Source: Salinicola lusitanus
Lineage (GTDB): Bacteria > Pseudomonadota > Gammaproteobacteria > Pseudomonadales > Halomonadaceae
NCBI RefSeq assembly: GCF_003206045.1
Contig: NZ_PZJM01000004.1
Location: 62,001 to 126,000, forward strand
DNA: 64,000 bases
Reading direction: 5' to 3'
The notes beneath the pieces were generated by a model. The model was given only the letters and a program-made list of their open reading frames with translations, was not told the origin of the DNA and did not search any database. Shown in pieces: positions 35,975 to 46,092 of the stretch (position 1 is its first letter; every line of letters begins with the position of its first letter). Made by a program: the position numbers and the translations under genes.

Positions 35975-36748
35975 ATGCGGGATGTCACCTTGGGTGTCGC
36001 GGAACCAGGATCGGGGGCCGCGCTGTACGACTTGATGACCCCGGATGAAACCTGGACTCGATTCAACGGCCCCGACTTCGGTTATCAGCGCCCCTCGTTG
36101 AATGAGTTTCTGGAAGGACGCTTCAAGCGGCTGTTGGCCGGCTATGACGCCCAGATCATCTTCTTGGAGGGGCGACCGGTAGGCGAAGTCAGTTTCTGCT
36201 GGGAGTGCGAAGCAACCCGATGGTTGGAGGCCGGTATCGTGATCTACGACTCCTCCGTCTGGGGTAAAGGTATCGGTGTCCGTGCACTTTCCTTGTGGAT
36301 CACGAATCTCTTCGACCGATTCGATGTCGAGCGAATTGGCTTGACGACCTGGTCCGGCAACCCAGGCATGATGGCCTGCGCCGAAAAGCTCGGCTTTAGT
36401 CTAGAAGGGCGCCTACGCAAGGTTCGCTATTATCAAGGCGACTACTACGACTCAATTCGCTACGGAGTGCTCAGGAGTGAATGGTCTCAGGTCGACACCT
36501 CTGGGCCAGCATCTTCCGAGCCATTCACCAGTGATCGTTCCGAGAGGGAGCTGCGCGAGACGGTACAGCGTATGGAGCGCCGTCTGGGCGAGGCTTTCGC
36601 GAAAAAAAGCCAGGGATTTTTCGATTGCTACCGGGAAATGGCAGGTCGCTTCGAGCGAGATCTGGGGCGCAACTCGCGAGATGTATGGCTGGCCAAGGCC
36701 AGTGCATTGATGCTGCTGCAGTCGTTACGCGGTAACGAGCAAGCGTAG
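35975..36748 (+). CDS. GNAT (RimJ/RimL-like) N-acetyltransferase with C-terminal extension
   Basis: 257-residue protein. Residues 1-165 are a GNAT domain: [40 protein letters not shown] (acetyl-CoA loop, Q/RxxGxG-like as WGKGIG) and [22 protein letters not shown] with [10 protein letters not shown]-terminal segment of about 90 residues, charged and helical ([20 protein letters not shown]), is not part of the GNAT fold. Base composition is less GC-rich than its neighbours, hinting at transfer. Strong GAGGAG before the ATG. Substrate unknown. Confidence 0.8.
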   Translation: MRDVTLGVAEPGSGAALYDLMTPDETWTRFNGPDFGYQRPSLNEFLEGRFKRLLAGYDAQIIFLEGRPVGEVSFCWECEATRWLEAGIVIYDSSVWGKGIGVRALSLWITNLFDRFDVERIGLTTWSGNPGMMACAEKLGFSLEGRLRKVRYYQGDYYDSIRYGVLRSEWSQVDTSGPASSEPFTSDRSERELRETVQRMERRLGEAFAKKSQGFFDCYREMAGRFERDLGRNSRDVWLAKASALMLLQSLRGNEQA

Positions 36749-36806
36749 TGAGCTTCAATCTGGAGCCTTTTTTTGTTCACGGTGTTGAGGTATTCAGGGA
36801 GCGATC

Positions 36807-37217
36807 ATGATTCATAAGCCCATGTGGCGTACGGCCGGTCTTGGCCTTGTCTTCCTCTGGTTCGCCATCGGCGGCATCGGTCATTTCGTGATGCTGGACG
36901 CCTTCGCATCGATCATTCCACCGGGTTTGCCCTGGCCCGAGGCGGCGGTGCTGATCAGCGGGTTCTTCGAGCTGCTGGGCGCCGTCGGTATCTTGCTGCC
37001 ACGCTTTCGTGCGTTGGCTGGCTGGGGGCTGGTGGTACTGACGATCTGCGTGACGCCGGCCAACGTCTACATGTGGCTGCACCCCGAGCTTTTTCCTCAG
37101 GTCCCGGAGTGGGTGCTGTTCTGGCGGCTGCCGTTCCAGGTGTTCCTGCTGTGCTGCATCGTGGCCTCGACGCAGAAGCGCCTGCCAGGTTTCACCACCC
37201 AGACGCATGGCCAATGA
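36807..37217 (+). CDS. DoxX-like small membrane protein
   Basis: 136-residue inner-membrane protein with four predicted helices: GLGLVFLWFAIGGIGHFVML, AVLISGFFELLGAVGILLP, GWGLVVLTICVTPANVYMWL and a last helix before QKRLPG. The arrangement fits the DoxX/DUF-type quinol-associated family, although no catalytic residues are recognisable. The stop overlaps the next start (ATGA), so it is coupled to the DUF2845 gene. Function unknown. Confidence 0.7.
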   Translation: MIHKPMWRTAGLGLVFLWFAIGGIGHFVMLDAFASIIPPGLPWPEAAVLISGFFELLGAVGILLPRFRALAGWGLVVLTICVTPANVYMWLHPELFPQVPEWVLFWRLPFQVFLLCCIVASTQKRLPGFTTQTHGQ

Positions 37218-37555
37218 CCTTGGCCCGCTCTGGTCGTCGAGCCGGCATGCGGGGTGGTCGCCAGGCGTCGTCGATCGGCTTGGTGATCCTGTTGCTGGGT
37301 GTCGCGAATCCCGTGATCGCGATGCGATGCCAGAGTGGGCTGACCGCCAACGGCGATACCCCCGAACAGGTCCTGCAAAAATGCGGCGCACCGGCGTCAC
37401 GTGTGATCGAACTGCCGCAGCGGCGCGGCGGCCATCTCATCGAAGGCGCGGTAAGGGTCGAGCGCTGGGTATATGGCCCCAGGCACGGTGCTCGCTACCC
37501 TCTACGATTCTTGGCGGGAAAGCGGGTCGACGAGCGTCTCGAGCTCAGCCCCTGA
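37214..37555 (+). CDS. DUF2845 family exported protein
   Basis: 113-residue protein. A signal-like hydrophobic stretch (IGLVILLLGVANPVIA) leads into MRCQSGLTANGDTPEQVLQKCGAPASRVIEL and VERWVYGPRHGARYPLRFLAGKRVDE, the DUF2845 pattern with two Cys in C-x(n)-KCG. Family members are exported and uncharacterised. The ATG at 37214 overlaps the DoxX stop; an internal Met (MRGGRQ) is an alternative start giving a tidier signal peptide. Confidence 0.75.
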   Translation: MTLARSGRRAGMRGGRQASSIGLVILLLGVANPVIAMRCQSGLTANGDTPEQVLQKCGAPASRVIELPQRRGGHLIEGAVRVERWVYGPRHGARYPLRFLAGKRVDERLELSP

Positions 37556-37668
37556 TGGCTGGCGTGGCCGGCGTTCGATCCCCTCGCTCCGGGCCGACCG
37601 ACGATGCCTTCCAGTGTTACAGTTAGCGGCCAAATCGTTACCGCCGACTGTCGCTAAAGGAATCCCGG

Positions 37669-38598
37669 ATGGCCGAAATCGATCTTTCCCAGTCGCTCTG
37701 GATGCTGCTCTTCTTCGTGGCGCTGGGTTGGCTGGCGGCACGACGGTTGAGGGTCGATCCGCGGCCGATAGCGACGCTGCTCGTCTACATCATTTCACCG
37801 CTGACTTTCTTCCATGGCCTGACCCAGGGGCAGCCCAGCGCCGACAAGCTGGTCCTGACGGCCAGCGTGCTGTTGCTGGCGACTTGCCTATGCGTCGTGG
37901 TCAACGGGGTGGCCAGCCGCTTTTTCGCCGAACAGGAGCGGGCGCTGCTGGCCTTTTCCGCCGGCACCGGCAACACGGGTTACTTCGGGTTCCCGATCGC
38001 GCTGGTGCTGCTGCCGCCGGAGGGGGTGACGCTCTATCTCTTCTGCATGCTGGGGGTTTCGCTCTACGAGTTCACGGTGGGTTTCTATGTCAGCGCCCGG
38101 GGACGTTTCTCGGTGAAAGAGAGCCTGGCCCGGTTGGCAAGGCTGCCGCTGATCTACGCCTTCGCGGCCGGCATGCTGGTCAGCGCGCTGGGCTGGCAGG
38201 TACCGGATGTCGTTGCCGATGGGCTCGACTACTTCAAGTACTGTTTCACGGTGCTGGGAATGATGATCATCGGCATGACCCTGGGACGCGTGACGTGGCG
38301 GGAGTTCGACCTGCGATTCGTTGCCGGCTGCGTGGTGGTGCGCTTTGTCGTCTGGCCGCTGGCGACGCTATTGATGGTGCTGCTGCTGCGAATGAGCGTG
38401 GGAATCTCGGACTCGCTGGCGCTGGCCTTTCTGCTCATCGGCGCCGTCCCCATGGCCGCCAATGTCGTGGTCATCGCCATGGAACTGGAGATTCGCCCCG
38501 AGAAGGGCGCCATCGCTGTACTGATCACCACACTGGCCGCACCCTTGCTGATACCGGTCTACCTCGGGTTCGCGCTGCCGTGGGTGCTCTCCTTCTGA
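37669..38598 (+). CDS. AEC (auxin efflux carrier) family transporter
   Basis: 309-residue membrane protein with about 10 hydrophobic segments in an inverted-repeat fold. [19 protein letters not shown] and [17 protein letters not shown] correspond to the broken-helix substrate regions of the AEC/BASS-like fold. Bacterial members export malonate, malate or unknown organic acids; substrate cannot be set here. It has 16 bp to the downstream polB start, suggesting readthrough into polB. Confidence 0.85.
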   Translation: MAEIDLSQSLWMLLFFVALGWLAARRLRVDPRPIATLLVYIISPLTFFHGLTQGQPSADKLVLTASVLLLATCLCVVVNGVASRFFAEQERALLAFSAGTGNTGYFGFPIALVLLPPEGVTLYLFCMLGVSLYEFTVGFYVSARGRFSVKESLARLARLPLIYAFAAGMLVSALGWQVPDVVADGLDYFKYCFTVLGMMIIGMTLGRVTWREFDLRFVAGCVVVRFVVWPLATLLMVLLLRMSVGISDSLALAFLLIGAVPMAANVVVIAMELEIRPEKGAIAVLITTLAAPLLIPVYLGFALPWVLSF

Positions 38599-38614
38599 GG
38601 GCTCTTCGAACGGA

Positions 38615-41023
38615 ATGGAATGGATGTCGACCGACGTGCAATCGAATAGCGTGACGCAACGGGGCTTCATCCTGACCCGGCATTGGCAGGATACGCCGGC
38701 CGGCACCGAGGTGTCGCTTTGGCTGGCCACCGACGATGGGCCGAAATGGGTGCGCCTGCCGCCACAGACATCGGTGGCTTTCCTCCCGGCCGATCAGCGC
38801 GAAAGGGCCGAACGCTCGATTCGCCACGAGCGCGATGTGGAACTGCGTGAACTCGATCTCAAGGACTTCGAGTCCCGGCCGGTGCTCGGCCTCTACTGTC
38901 GGCAGCATCGTCAGTTGATGAACCTGGAGCGACGTCTCGCCGACGCCGGTGTCGAGCTGTTCGAGGCCGATATCCGGCCACCGGACCGCTATCTGATGGA
39001 GCGCTTCATCACCGCACCGGTCGAGGTGATGGCGACCCAGGCGGCCGACGGTTCGCTGATCGATGCACAATTGAAGCCGGCGCCGGCCTATCGGCCGCAG
39101 TTGAGGCTCTGCTCGCTGGACATCGAGACCAGCGAGCGCGGCGAGCTCTACTCGATCGGCCTGCACGGCTGCGGCCAGCGCATCGTCTACATGCTCGGCC
39201 CGCCGGCGGGGGCGGGCAGCGAGGCGGATCGCGAGCGCGACTTCGAGCTGATCTACTGCGACTCCCGCGCCGACTTGCTGCACGCGCTGAATGCCTGGTT
39301 TGCGCGCTTCGACCCGGATGCGATCATCGGCTGGAGCGTGATTCAGTTCGACCTGCGCCAGTTGCAGCGTCACGCCGACCGCCTGAATGTCGCCCTGCGG
39401 CTGGGGAGAGGCGGAGCGCCGGTCGAGTGGCGGGCCCATGGCCACCAGCCCAATCACTATTTCGTCACCATTCCGGGGCGACTGGCGATCGACGGTATCG
39501 AAGCGCTACGCTCGGCGACCTGGAGCTTTCCCTCCTTCAGCCTCGAGAACGTTGCCCAGACCCTGCTGGGCGAGGGCAAGGCGATCGACAATCCCTACCA
39601 GCGCATGGCCGATATCAACCGCATGTTCGCGGAGGACAAGCCGGCGCTGGCGCGCTACAACCTCAAGGATTGCGAGCTGGTGACGCGGATCTTCGCGCAT
39701 ACCCGGATCATCGACTTCCTGCTCGAGCGGGCCAGCGTCACCGGGCTCTCCGCCGATCGCAGCGGAGGTTCCGTCGCGGCATTTTCGCACCTCTATCTGC
39801 CGCGCATGCATCGGTTCGGCTTCGTTGCCCCGACCCTGGGCAGTCGCGACGGCGACGACAGCCCGGGTGGTTATGTGATGGATTCGCGCCCGGGACTCTA
39901 CGACTCGGTACTGGTGCTCGATTTCAAGAGTCTCTATCCCTCGATCATCCGCTCGTTTCTGATCGACCCGGTGGGGCTGGTCGAGGGGCTCGCCGACCCC
40001 TCGCCCGAGCATGCCGTGCCCGGTTTCCTGGGAGCCCATTTCTCGCGCACCCGGCATGCGCTGCCGGCGATCGTGGCGCAAGTGTGGGAGGGGCGCGAGG
40101 CGGCCAAGCGCGAGGGCAACGCGCCGCTGGCCCAGGCGTTGAAGATCATCATGAACGCCTTCTACGGCGTGCTCGGCTCGCGGGGCTGCCGCTTCTTCGA
40201 CCCGCGGCTGGCTTCATCGATCACCATGCGCGGCCACCAGATCATGCGCCGTACCCGGGAGTTGATCGAAGCCGAGGGTTATACCGTTATCTATGGCGAT
40301 ACCGACTCGACGTTCGTGTGGTTGGGCGGGGTGCACGAGGCCGATGCCGCGAATACGATCGGCACTCGACTGGTAGCCAGGGTCAACGCCTGGTGGCAGC
40401 GCCATCTGCAGGAGGCGTTCCAGCTCGACAGCGCTCTGGAACTCCAGTTCGAGACGCACTTCACACGCTTCCTGATGCCGACCATTCGTGGCACCGAAGA
40501 GGGCAGCAAGAAGCGTTATGCCGGCCTGGTCCGCGAGGCGGACGGCAGCGAGCGACTGGTGTTCAAGGGGCTGGAGTCGGTGCGCGCCGACTGGTCGCCG
40601 CTGGCGAGGACATTTCAGCGGGAGCTCTACCGGCGGATTTTCGCCGACGAACCCTACCGCGATTACGTGCGCGAGACCGTGCAGCGGACGCTGGCCGGGG
40701 AGAACGACGATCAACTGGTGTATCGCAAGCGACTCAGGCGCAAGCTGGACGACTACCAGCGCAATGTTCCGCCCCACGTGCGCGCGGCACGCCTGGCAGA
40801 CGAGTTCAACCGCCAGATGGCGCGTCCGCTTCAATACCAGAATGGCGGCTGGATACGCTACGTGATCACGGTCGCCGGCCCGGAGCCGCTGGAGAATCGG
40901 CGTTCGACGATCGACTATGAACACTACGTCAGTCGTCAGTTGCAACCGGTCGCCGACGGCATCCTGCCGTTCGTGGGCGAGGATTTCGAAAAGCTCACCG
41001 GTCGTCAGTTGGGGCTTTTCTGA
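38615..41023 (+). CDS. polB: DNA polymerase II (family B)
   Basis: 802-residue translesion and replication-restart polymerase. The 3'-5' exonuclease domain shows [19 protein letters not shown] (Exo I) and [14 protein letters not shown] (Exo II), with YNLKDCELV near Exo III. The polymerase domain has [20 protein letters not shown] (motif A), [19 protein letters not shown] (motif B) and [13 protein letters not shown] (motif C). Slightly longer than the 783-residue E. coli enzyme. In E. coli the gene is SOS-induced; I see no LexA-like site in the 16-bp gap upstream. Confidence 0.96.
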   Translation: MEWMSTDVQSNSVTQRGFILTRHWQDTPAGTEVSLWLATDDGPKWVRLPPQTSVAFLPADQRERAERSIRHERDVELRELDLKDFESRPVLGLYCRQHRQLMNLERRLADAGVELFEADIRPPDRYLMERFITAPVEVMATQAADGSLIDAQLKPAPAYRPQLRLCSLDIETSERGELYSIGLHGCGQRIVYMLGPPAGAGSEADRERDFELIYCDSRADLLHALNAWFARFDPDAIIGWSVIQFDLRQLQRHADRLNVALRLGRGGAPVEWRAHGHQPNHYFVTIPGRLAIDGIEALRSATWSFPSFSLENVAQTLLGEGKAIDNPYQRMADINRMFAEDKPALARYNLKDCELVTRIFAHTRIIDFLLERASVTGLSADRSGGSVAAFSHLYLPRMHRFGFVAPTLGSRDGDDSPGGYVMDSRPGLYDSVLVLDFKSLYPSIIRSFLIDPVGLVEGLADPSPEHAVPGFLGAHFSRTRHALPAIVAQVWEGREAAKREGNAPLAQALKIIMNAFYGVLGSRGCRFFDPRLASSITMRGHQIMRRTRELIEAEGYTVIYGDTDSTFVWLGGVHEADAANTIGTRLVARVNAWWQRHLQEAFQLDSALELQFETHFTRFLMPTIRGTEEGSKKRYAGLVREADGSERLVFKGLESVRADWSPLARTFQRELYRRIFADEPYRDYVRETVQRTLAGENDDQLVYRKRLRRKLDDYQRNVPPHVRAARLADEFNRQMARPLQYQNGGWIRYVITVAGPEPLENRRSTIDYEHYVSRQLQPVADGILPFVGEDFEKLTGRQLGLF

Positions 41024-41190
41024 ACGTTCTCGATGCTCCATCCCCGCTTTGGGCCGTTGACGCCAGATGCCGATTGACAGCCCTGGGAGACGGTGCTAAA
41101 TACGCGCTGCCGGCAATCGTGCCGGTGCTGCGCCAGGCAACCGGGCACGTGGATGCACGGTGCCGGGCGCCCCTCGAGGATTCATTCACG

Positions 41191-41460
41191 ATGGCATTTC
41201 GCCGTATCTTGATGGCGTATGGCTTGGTCATGGCGATGGCCGGTTGCGCCTCCAACACCTTTGCGCCCAATTACCAGTCGAACAATACCGATGTTTTGCG
41301 GATCGGTGGCGAGCGCCCCGACGCCGCCGCCCCAGCCGTCGAGGATCTCGGCTCGTTCTGTGTCCAGACCACCCAACAATGGAACGATCAGGGCAAGACG
41401 CCGGACGGTCAGCGTCTGTGGGTGAAGAGCACGCTGCGCCAGGCGGTGGCGTGTCGCTGA
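41191..41460 (+). CDS. Small predicted lipoprotein
   Basis: 89-residue protein with basic N-terminus, hydrophobic core and lipobox AMAGC, so Cys20 would be lipidated. The mature part (NTFAPNYQSNNTDVLRIGGE; SFCVQTTQQWNDQGKTPDG) has a Cys and ends with ACR. I do not recognise the family. A very strong terminator follows at 41525-41555, supporting it as a real, separately expressed gene. Confidence 0.65.
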   Translation: MAFRRILMAYGLVMAMAGCASNTFAPNYQSNNTDVLRIGGERPDAAAPAVEDLGSFCVQTTQQWNDQGKTPDGQRLWVKSTLRQAVACR

Positions 41461-41524
41461 GCCACTGAGTCCTCGGCCTTCGGCCGGCTGCCCGCGGGTC
41501 GTCGCCAGTGGGACGGTACAAGAG

Positions 41525-41555
41525 GCTCGAACCCTAACGGGTTCGAGCTTTTTTT
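41525..41555 (+). terminator. Strong rho-independent terminator
   Basis: 10-bp perfect stem GCTCGAACCC/GGGTTCGAGC, 4-nt loop, then seven T (41549-41555). Confidence 0.92.
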
Positions 41556-41683
41556 GGCCTATGCTGAGGGGCGTGCTCGATCGGTGGATCACGCTCGCCT
41601 GGGGTTGTCTGCCGACGATCGCGTCGCCATGTACCCAACAGCCGGCACGCACGCGAACGGTGCCGAAAAGGGGAGGTAAACGG

Positions 41684-42412
41684 ATGACCTACGAGCTCTA
41701 CTACTGGCCGGGCATTCCCGGCCGTGGCGAATTCGTTCGCCTGGCGCTGGAGGATGCTGGCGCGGATTATATCGATGTCGGCAAGCGGTCCTCCGACAAG
41801 GGGGGCGGCGCGGGTGCCGTCAGCGAATTCATCCACGGTAGCGACCTGGGACAGCCGCATTTCGCGCCGCCGGTGTTGAAGGCCGAAGGGCTCGTCATTT
41901 CCCACGTCGCCAACATCCTGCAGTTTCTCGGCCCCCGGCTGGGGTTGGTGCCGGAGGATGAGTCCGCCCGTGTCTGGGCCAACGGACTGCAGTTGACGCT
42001 GACGGATTTCGTCGCCGAGATCCACGACACCCACCACCCGGTCGGCAGTTCGCTCTACTACGAGGATCAGCAGGACGAGGCGAAGCGGCGTGCCCGGGTC
42101 TTCGTGCAGGAGCGTCTGCCCAAGTTTCTCCACTATTTCGAACGTGTGCTGGCGACCAATGCCGGTGACGAGCCCTATCTGGTGGGAACGGCGCACAGCT
42201 ATGTCGATCTGTCGCTGTTCCAGGTGGTGACGGGGCTGCGTTATGCGTTTCCGCGGGCGATGGAGAGATTGGAGCCGGAAATACCGGAAGTGACCGCACT
42301 GGTCGATCGTGTCGGTCAACGACCGACGCTCTCCGCCTATCTCACCTCTGATCGGCGGCTCGATTTCAACCAGGGCGGCATATTCCGTCATTATCCCGAA
42401 CTGGACGGGTGA
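41684..42412 (+). CDS. Glutathione S-transferase (alpha/pi/sigma-like)
   Basis: 242-residue GST. N-terminal YELYYWPGIPGRGEFVRLALEDAG has the Tyr typical of Tyr-type GSTs, then PPVLKAEGLVISHVANILQFLG in place of the usual ES motif, and a helical domain with PYLVGTAHSYVDLSLFQVVTGL. It belongs to a different subgroup than the GST at 30573. ATG 41684 follows GGGGAGG; extension upstream to 41561 reads through the terminator and is rejected. Substrate unknown. Confidence 0.85.
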   Translation: MTYELYYWPGIPGRGEFVRLALEDAGADYIDVGKRSSDKGGGAGAVSEFIHGSDLGQPHFAPPVLKAEGLVISHVANILQFLGPRLGLVPEDESARVWANGLQLTLTDFVAEIHDTHHPVGSSLYYEDQQDEAKRRARVFVQERLPKFLHYFERVLATNAGDEPYLVGTAHSYVDLSLFQVVTGLRYAFPRAMERLEPEIPEVTALVDRVGQRPTLSAYLTSDRRLDFNQGGIFRHYPELDG

Positions 42413-42429
42413 GCGCGGGGCGTCGGCGC

Positions 42430-42457
42430 ATGACAGCGCCGGTTAGCGTGCTAAAGT
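42430..42457 (+). promoter_or_regulatory. Putative luxS promoter
   Basis: ATGACA (42430-42435), 16-bp spacer, TAAAGT (42452-42457), 38 bases before the ATG. Confidence 0.4.
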
Positions 42458-42494
42458 AGATACCTGTCCGGACACGTCAACAAGGAGGCAAGGC

Positions 42495-43010
42495 ATGCCA
42501 TTACTCGACAGCTTCATGGTCGACCACACCAAGATGAATGCACCGGCGGTGCGTGTCGCCAAACAGATGAAGACGCCGGGCGGTGACGACATCACCGTCT
42601 ACGACCTGCGCTTCTGCATTCCCAACGAAGAGATTCTATCCGAGCGGGGCATTCACACCCTCGAGCATCTCTTCGCGGGTTTCATGCGCCAGCATCTCAA
42701 TGGCGACGGCGTCGAGATCATCGACATCTCGCCGATGGGGTGCCGTACCGGGTTCTACATGAGCCTGATCGGACAGGTCGACGAGGCGACCGTGGGCGCG
42801 GCCTGGAACGCCGCGATGGAAGACGTGCTGGCGCTGACGGACCAGAAGTCGATTCCCGAACTCAACATCTATCAGTGTGGCACGGCGGAGATGCACTCCC
42901 TCGATGAAGCGCAGCAGATCGCCAGGAACGTGACCACTCGCGGGATCGGCGTCAACTCCAACAGCGAACTCAAGCTGACCGAGGAGTTCCTCGCAGCCCA
43001 CGGGGCGTGA
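42495..43010 (+). CDS. luxS: S-ribosylhomocysteine lyase (AI-2 synthase)
   Basis: 171-residue metalloenzyme splitting S-ribosylhomocysteine to homocysteine and DPD, the AI-2 precursor. [15 protein letters not shown] holds the two metal-binding His of HTLEH, and the third ligand Cys lies in [28 protein letters not shown] contains the catalytic Cys. Normal length. Whether it serves signalling or only the methyl cycle cannot be told; no AI-2 receptor genes are seen here. GGAGG precedes the start and a terminator follows. Confidence 0.96.
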   Translation: MPLLDSFMVDHTKMNAPAVRVAKQMKTPGGDDITVYDLRFCIPNEEILSERGIHTLEHLFAGFMRQHLNGDGVEIIDISPMGCRTGFYMSLIGQVDEATVGAAWNAAMEDVLALTDQKSIPELNIYQCGTAEMHSLDEAQQIARNVTTRGIGVNSNSELKLTEEFLAAHGA

Positions 43011-43056
43011 CGAGCCCGGCATCCAGTCCGACGCGAGAGTGCTGACGACGTATCGG

Positions 43057-43085
43057 ACCCGCAGCCCCTGGCTGCGGGTTTTTTT
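43057..43085 (+). terminator. Terminator after luxS
   Basis: 10-bp stem ACCCGCAGCC/GGCTGCGGGT (43057-43066 and 43070-43079), 3-nt loop, T-run 43079-43085. Confidence 0.9.
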
Positions 43086-43175
43086 GTCGGCGCGGCCCGC
43101 CCGGAAGAACCTTTGGGACAATCGGTGTCAAAACGTTACCCGATTGTTCGCCGTTCACCGCAGGGGGATTGACCA

Positions 43176-43637
43176 ATGCTCGACACCGTTCAGCAGTTCT
43201 TTCAACGCGTTCTCGCCACGCCGCAGTCCGACGGCCGAGACGTGATCACGACGCAACTGGCGGTCGCCGCGCTGTTGAGCGAGATCCTGCGCGCCGACTA
43301 CGAAACCGATCCCGAGGAGCTGGCCATGTTGCGTCAGATGCTGATGACGCAGTTTTCGCTGGACGAGGTCGCCGTCGACGAACTGGTCGAGCAGGCGCAA
43401 CGACAGGTCGATGAGGCGGTGGACCACTTCCAGTACGTCTCGCTGCTCAACGAGCGCTACGACTACGATCAGCGTGTCGCGCTGATTGCCGCGATGTGGC
43501 GTCTGGCCTACGCCGATCATGAGCTGGCGGCGCTGGAGGAGCACCGGATTCGCCGCCTGGCCGATCTGCTCTATGTGACTCACAGTGACTTCATTCGCAC
43601 CAAGCTGGCGGTGCAGGAGGAACTGAAGCGGGGGTGA
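43176..43637 (+). CDS. TerB-family protein
   Basis: 153-residue all-helical protein of the TerB/DjlA-N type. VITTQLAVAALLSEILRADYETDPEEL and RVALIAAMWRLAYADHELAALEEHRIRRLADLL show the repeated acidic-Asp pattern of the fold, which may bind metal. Family members occur in tellurite-resistance and stress loci, but a stand-alone copy like this is uncharacterised. Convergent with the serine hydrolase gene, 7 bp apart. Confidence 0.8.
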   Translation: MLDTVQQFFQRVLATPQSDGRDVITTQLAVAALLSEILRADYETDPEELAMLRQMLMTQFSLDEVAVDELVEQAQRQVDEAVDHFQYVSLLNERYDYDQRVALIAAMWRLAYADHELAALEEHRIRRLADLLYVTHSDFIRTKLAVQEELKRG

Positions 43638-43644
43638 CGGAAGT

Positions 43645-44721
43645 TCAGTCTTCCGCGAAGCCCTCGTGCGCCAGCACGCCGCTGGATTCGACCGCGCGGC
43701 CGATGGCCTGGAAGGTGCGCTCGGCCTCCCGCCGCGAGGGTGCGTCCCGCAGGCAACTGACGATGACGACCGCCCCCGGTGTCCCGGGGGCTAGGATGCC
43801 GGCATCACAGAAGCGTGAATACTGGGTTCCGGTTTTCTGGGCAAAGGGCCACTGCCGCTGGAACCCGGCGGCCAGGCGCCGATGGCCCGTGTCGGCACGC
43901 TGCATGATCGACAGCAGGGTGGCGGTGGCTGCGGCGGGCAGCGCCTCGCCCTCGTCGATCCTCTCCAGCATGTCCGCGTAGCGATCCAGCCGACCCGAAT
44001 TGAGCCCGGTGGCGTAATAGCGCTGGTAGGCTGCGGCGAGATCGAGCGGTGGAAATTGCTCCCGTCGGCTATCGGTCAACTGGGCGAGCCGGATCAGGCG
44101 CGGTTCGCCGAAGTCGGCCTGTCGCAGGTCGATCAGTTGCCTGCCGGTCAGCGATTGTGCCCTGGGCGTGAAGATGCCGTAGAGATGTCGTCTCACGTCG
44201 ATCAGGGTGGTAATCGGGCCGATCCCTTCGTCCGTCAACGATCTCGCCCGGCGATTGACCGCTTCCAGTCCCACTCGTCGCATCAACATGTCGGTCGCGG
44301 TGTTGTCGCTGTCGATCAGCATTCGCTCGAGCAGGGTCCGCAGGGGGATCCTGGTGTCGGGCGCGGCCCAGTTGGTGGCACCCGCGCCGTCGACATAGTC
44401 GCTGGCGTGGAGTGTCATGGTGTCATCGAGATCGGCACCGTCCCTGGAGATCCGGTCGAGCAACTCCACCGCCACCGGGACCTTGACCAGCGAGGCCCAA
44501 TACCAGCGCTCCGCGTCGCGCCATCCGACTCGTTCTCCGTCATCGAGTCGACGAACGTGAACGCCGATCTCCCCGGTGCCCGTGCGGTCGTGATAGCGCT
44601 GATCGATCACCGCCAGCTGCTTCTCGAGCCGAGCCTGCCAGGCGTCGGCCAAGGTCGGCGGCGCCCAGAGCAGAACGCTGAGGCAGCCGATCAGTACCCG
44701 TCGTCGGCGATGAGGGATCAT
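43645..44721 (-). CDS. Class A beta-lactamase-like serine hydrolase
   Basis: 358-residue exported protein (signal ends near PPTLADA) with penicilloyl-serine transferase motifs: SLVK (Ser77/Lys80), SDN (138-140) and KTG (296-298). The omega-loop Glu motif of true class A beta-lactamases (ExxLN) is not visible, so drug hydrolysis should not be assumed; a peptidoglycan or ester hydrolase is as likely. Its ATG at 44721 overlaps the stop of the upstream acyltransferase gene (ATGA), indicating coupled translation and perhaps a shared envelope role. Confidence 0.75.
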   Translation of the reverse strand: MIPHRRRRVLIGCLSVLLWAPPTLADAWQARLEKQLAVIDQRYHDRTGTGEIGVHVRRLDDGERVGWRDAERWYWASLVKVPVAVELLDRISRDGADLDDTMTLHASDYVDGAGATNWAAPDTRIPLRTLLERMLIDSDNTATDMLMRRVGLEAVNRRARSLTDEGIGPITTLIDVRRHLYGIFTPRAQSLTGRQLIDLRQADFGEPRLIRLAQLTDSRREQFPPLDLAAAYQRYYATGLNSGRLDRYADMLERIDEGEALPAAATATLLSIMQRADTGHRRLAAGFQRQWPFAQKTGTQYSRFCDAGILAPGTPGAVVIVSCLRDAPSRREAERTFQAIGRAVESSGVLAHEGFAED

Positions 44722-45908
44722 GAAGCGCCCCGTCTCGATGTCAGCCAGTGGACCAGTCGGATCCAGCCGGCCGTGGCGACGATCAGGGCCAGCGTCAGGC
44801 CGAGAGCCGTCGAGTAGTCGATGTTGTGCCAGTAGCCGAGCGCGATGCGGAACAGCAGGAAGATCACGCTGATATGGAAGATGAACGCCTGCAGGGCATC
44901 GCTGCCGATCAGGGTCACCGGCCTGAGCCATGTCGCCAGCGTCTTTCCGCCGACCACGGCGATTGCCAGTAGTGCCAGGGCCCCTCCCAGGCTGAACAGC
45001 ATGAAGTCGAGCGCCGGCGGGTGCTTCCCAACGTTACGGGCCAGGGCCGCAAGGGTGTCGTCGAGGGTGGGCAGCGCGAGCCAGAAGAACAGCGCGAACA
45101 GCGTCGCGGAGGTGGCGACGAGCGAGGCGATCAGAACCCGTCGGACAGCGGGGCTGGCGAAGCCGTAGAGCATCCACTCCCCGATCAGCAGGCCCAGCAG
45201 CACCAGGGGGCCGCGTGTCAGTTGCCCCCAGACGTAGTAGTCCGGGTGCTCGACCACCAGCGCCTTGAGCTGCGGCAGTTCCCAGAAATCGAACTCGCGA
45301 GCGAGCCAGAGGCCGAACCCGGCCATCAGGATCGGGCTGGCCAGTCGGAGCCAGCCGGGAAATCGCTTCCATGCAGAGAGGAACCACGGCATCCAGAGCA
45401 GGGCGATGGCGTAGAAACCGAGTATCTCGACGAAGCTGGGAAAGCGCTGGTACCGAAGCGCGTCGAGGATATCGGCCGTCGGATAGAGATGGCTCATCTC
45501 GACGATCGTGAGGATCTTGTACCAGATCCAGACGACCACGCCCCGCTTGATCAGGCTCCAGCGTCGGCGCGGCCAGTCCGGCTCTCCCACGCGGGGCAGG
45601 AAGACCACGGCCAGGGCGATACCGAACACGATCACGAACAGTGAGGAGGAAAACTTGGTGATCAGATGGATCGGCACGATGCCCCAGTCGGGGAACTGAT
45701 CGAACGGCAGCAGCCCCTTGATGCCGTGGCTCAGGATCATCAGCACGACGGCGAAACCGCGGGCCAGGTCGATGGCGTCGATCCGGCCGCCGGCCCTTGG
45801 CGCCGCGAACGGGGCTCGCCACCAGGGAGTGGCGGGCGAGGGCATCACGGCGGAAGAGGTCGCGGTGGCGTGAGCCGCGGATTGGCCGGCGAGCGTCGTG
45901 GGGCACAT
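44718..45908 (-). CDS. Multi-pass membrane acyltransferase-like protein (HGSNAT/OpgC-like)
   Basis: 396-residue protein with about ten membrane segments. After a 40-residue Pro/Ala-rich N-terminus comes RIDAIDLARGFAVVLMILSHGI, the RxxxxDxxRGxxxxxMxxxH pattern of heparan-alpha-glucosaminide N-acetyltransferase-like and OpgC/acyltransferase-3-like families; the His is the likely acyl acceptor. It could O-acylate a periplasmic glycan. Coupled by ATGA to the serine hydrolase. Exact family is uncertain. Confidence 0.6.
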   Translation of the reverse strand: MCPTTLAGQSAAHATATSSAVMPSPATPWWRAPFAAPRAGGRIDAIDLARGFAVVLMILSHGIKGLLPFDQFPDWGIVPIHLITKFSSSLFVIVFGIALAVVFLPRVGEPDWPRRRWSLIKRGVVVWIWYKILTIVEMSHLYPTADILDALRYQRFPSFVEILGFYAIALLWMPWFLSAWKRFPGWLRLASPILMAGFGLWLAREFDFWELPQLKALVVEHPDYYVWGQLTRGPLVLLGLLIGEWMLYGFASPAVRRVLIASLVATSATLFALFFWLALPTLDDTLAALARNVGKHPPALDFMLFSLGGALALLAIAVVGGKTLATWLRPVTLIGSDALQAFIFHISVIFLLFRIALGYWHNIDYSTALGLTLALIVATAGWIRLVHWLTSRRGAS

Positions 45909-46092
45909 CCCTGTGTCTCCAGGCTGTCACGGGGCGCCCGAGCGCGGGCGGGTCTCGGGTTACTCTACCACCTGCCCGCCGGTACTGCTGGCATGGCGCG
46001 CCAGCAATTCCGACCGCGCCGCTAGGGTATCGGCCCCACGTCTCGTTATACTGGGCGCCAAATCATGGTGTGACCGTTGCAAGGAGAGATTC

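Noticed and set aside
33612-36035. 807-codon plus-strand frame over metG
   Set aside because: Antisense to metG, whose HLGH, KMSKS and zinc motifs are unambiguous.
38599-38614. LexA site for polB
   Set aside because: The short gap to the AEC gene holds no CTG-N10-CAG pattern, and none was noticed in the preceding coding end.
43645-44721. Calling the serine hydrolase an antibiotic-resistance beta-lactamase
   Set aside because: The catalytic ExxLN omega-loop is not visible and genomic context suggests an envelope function.
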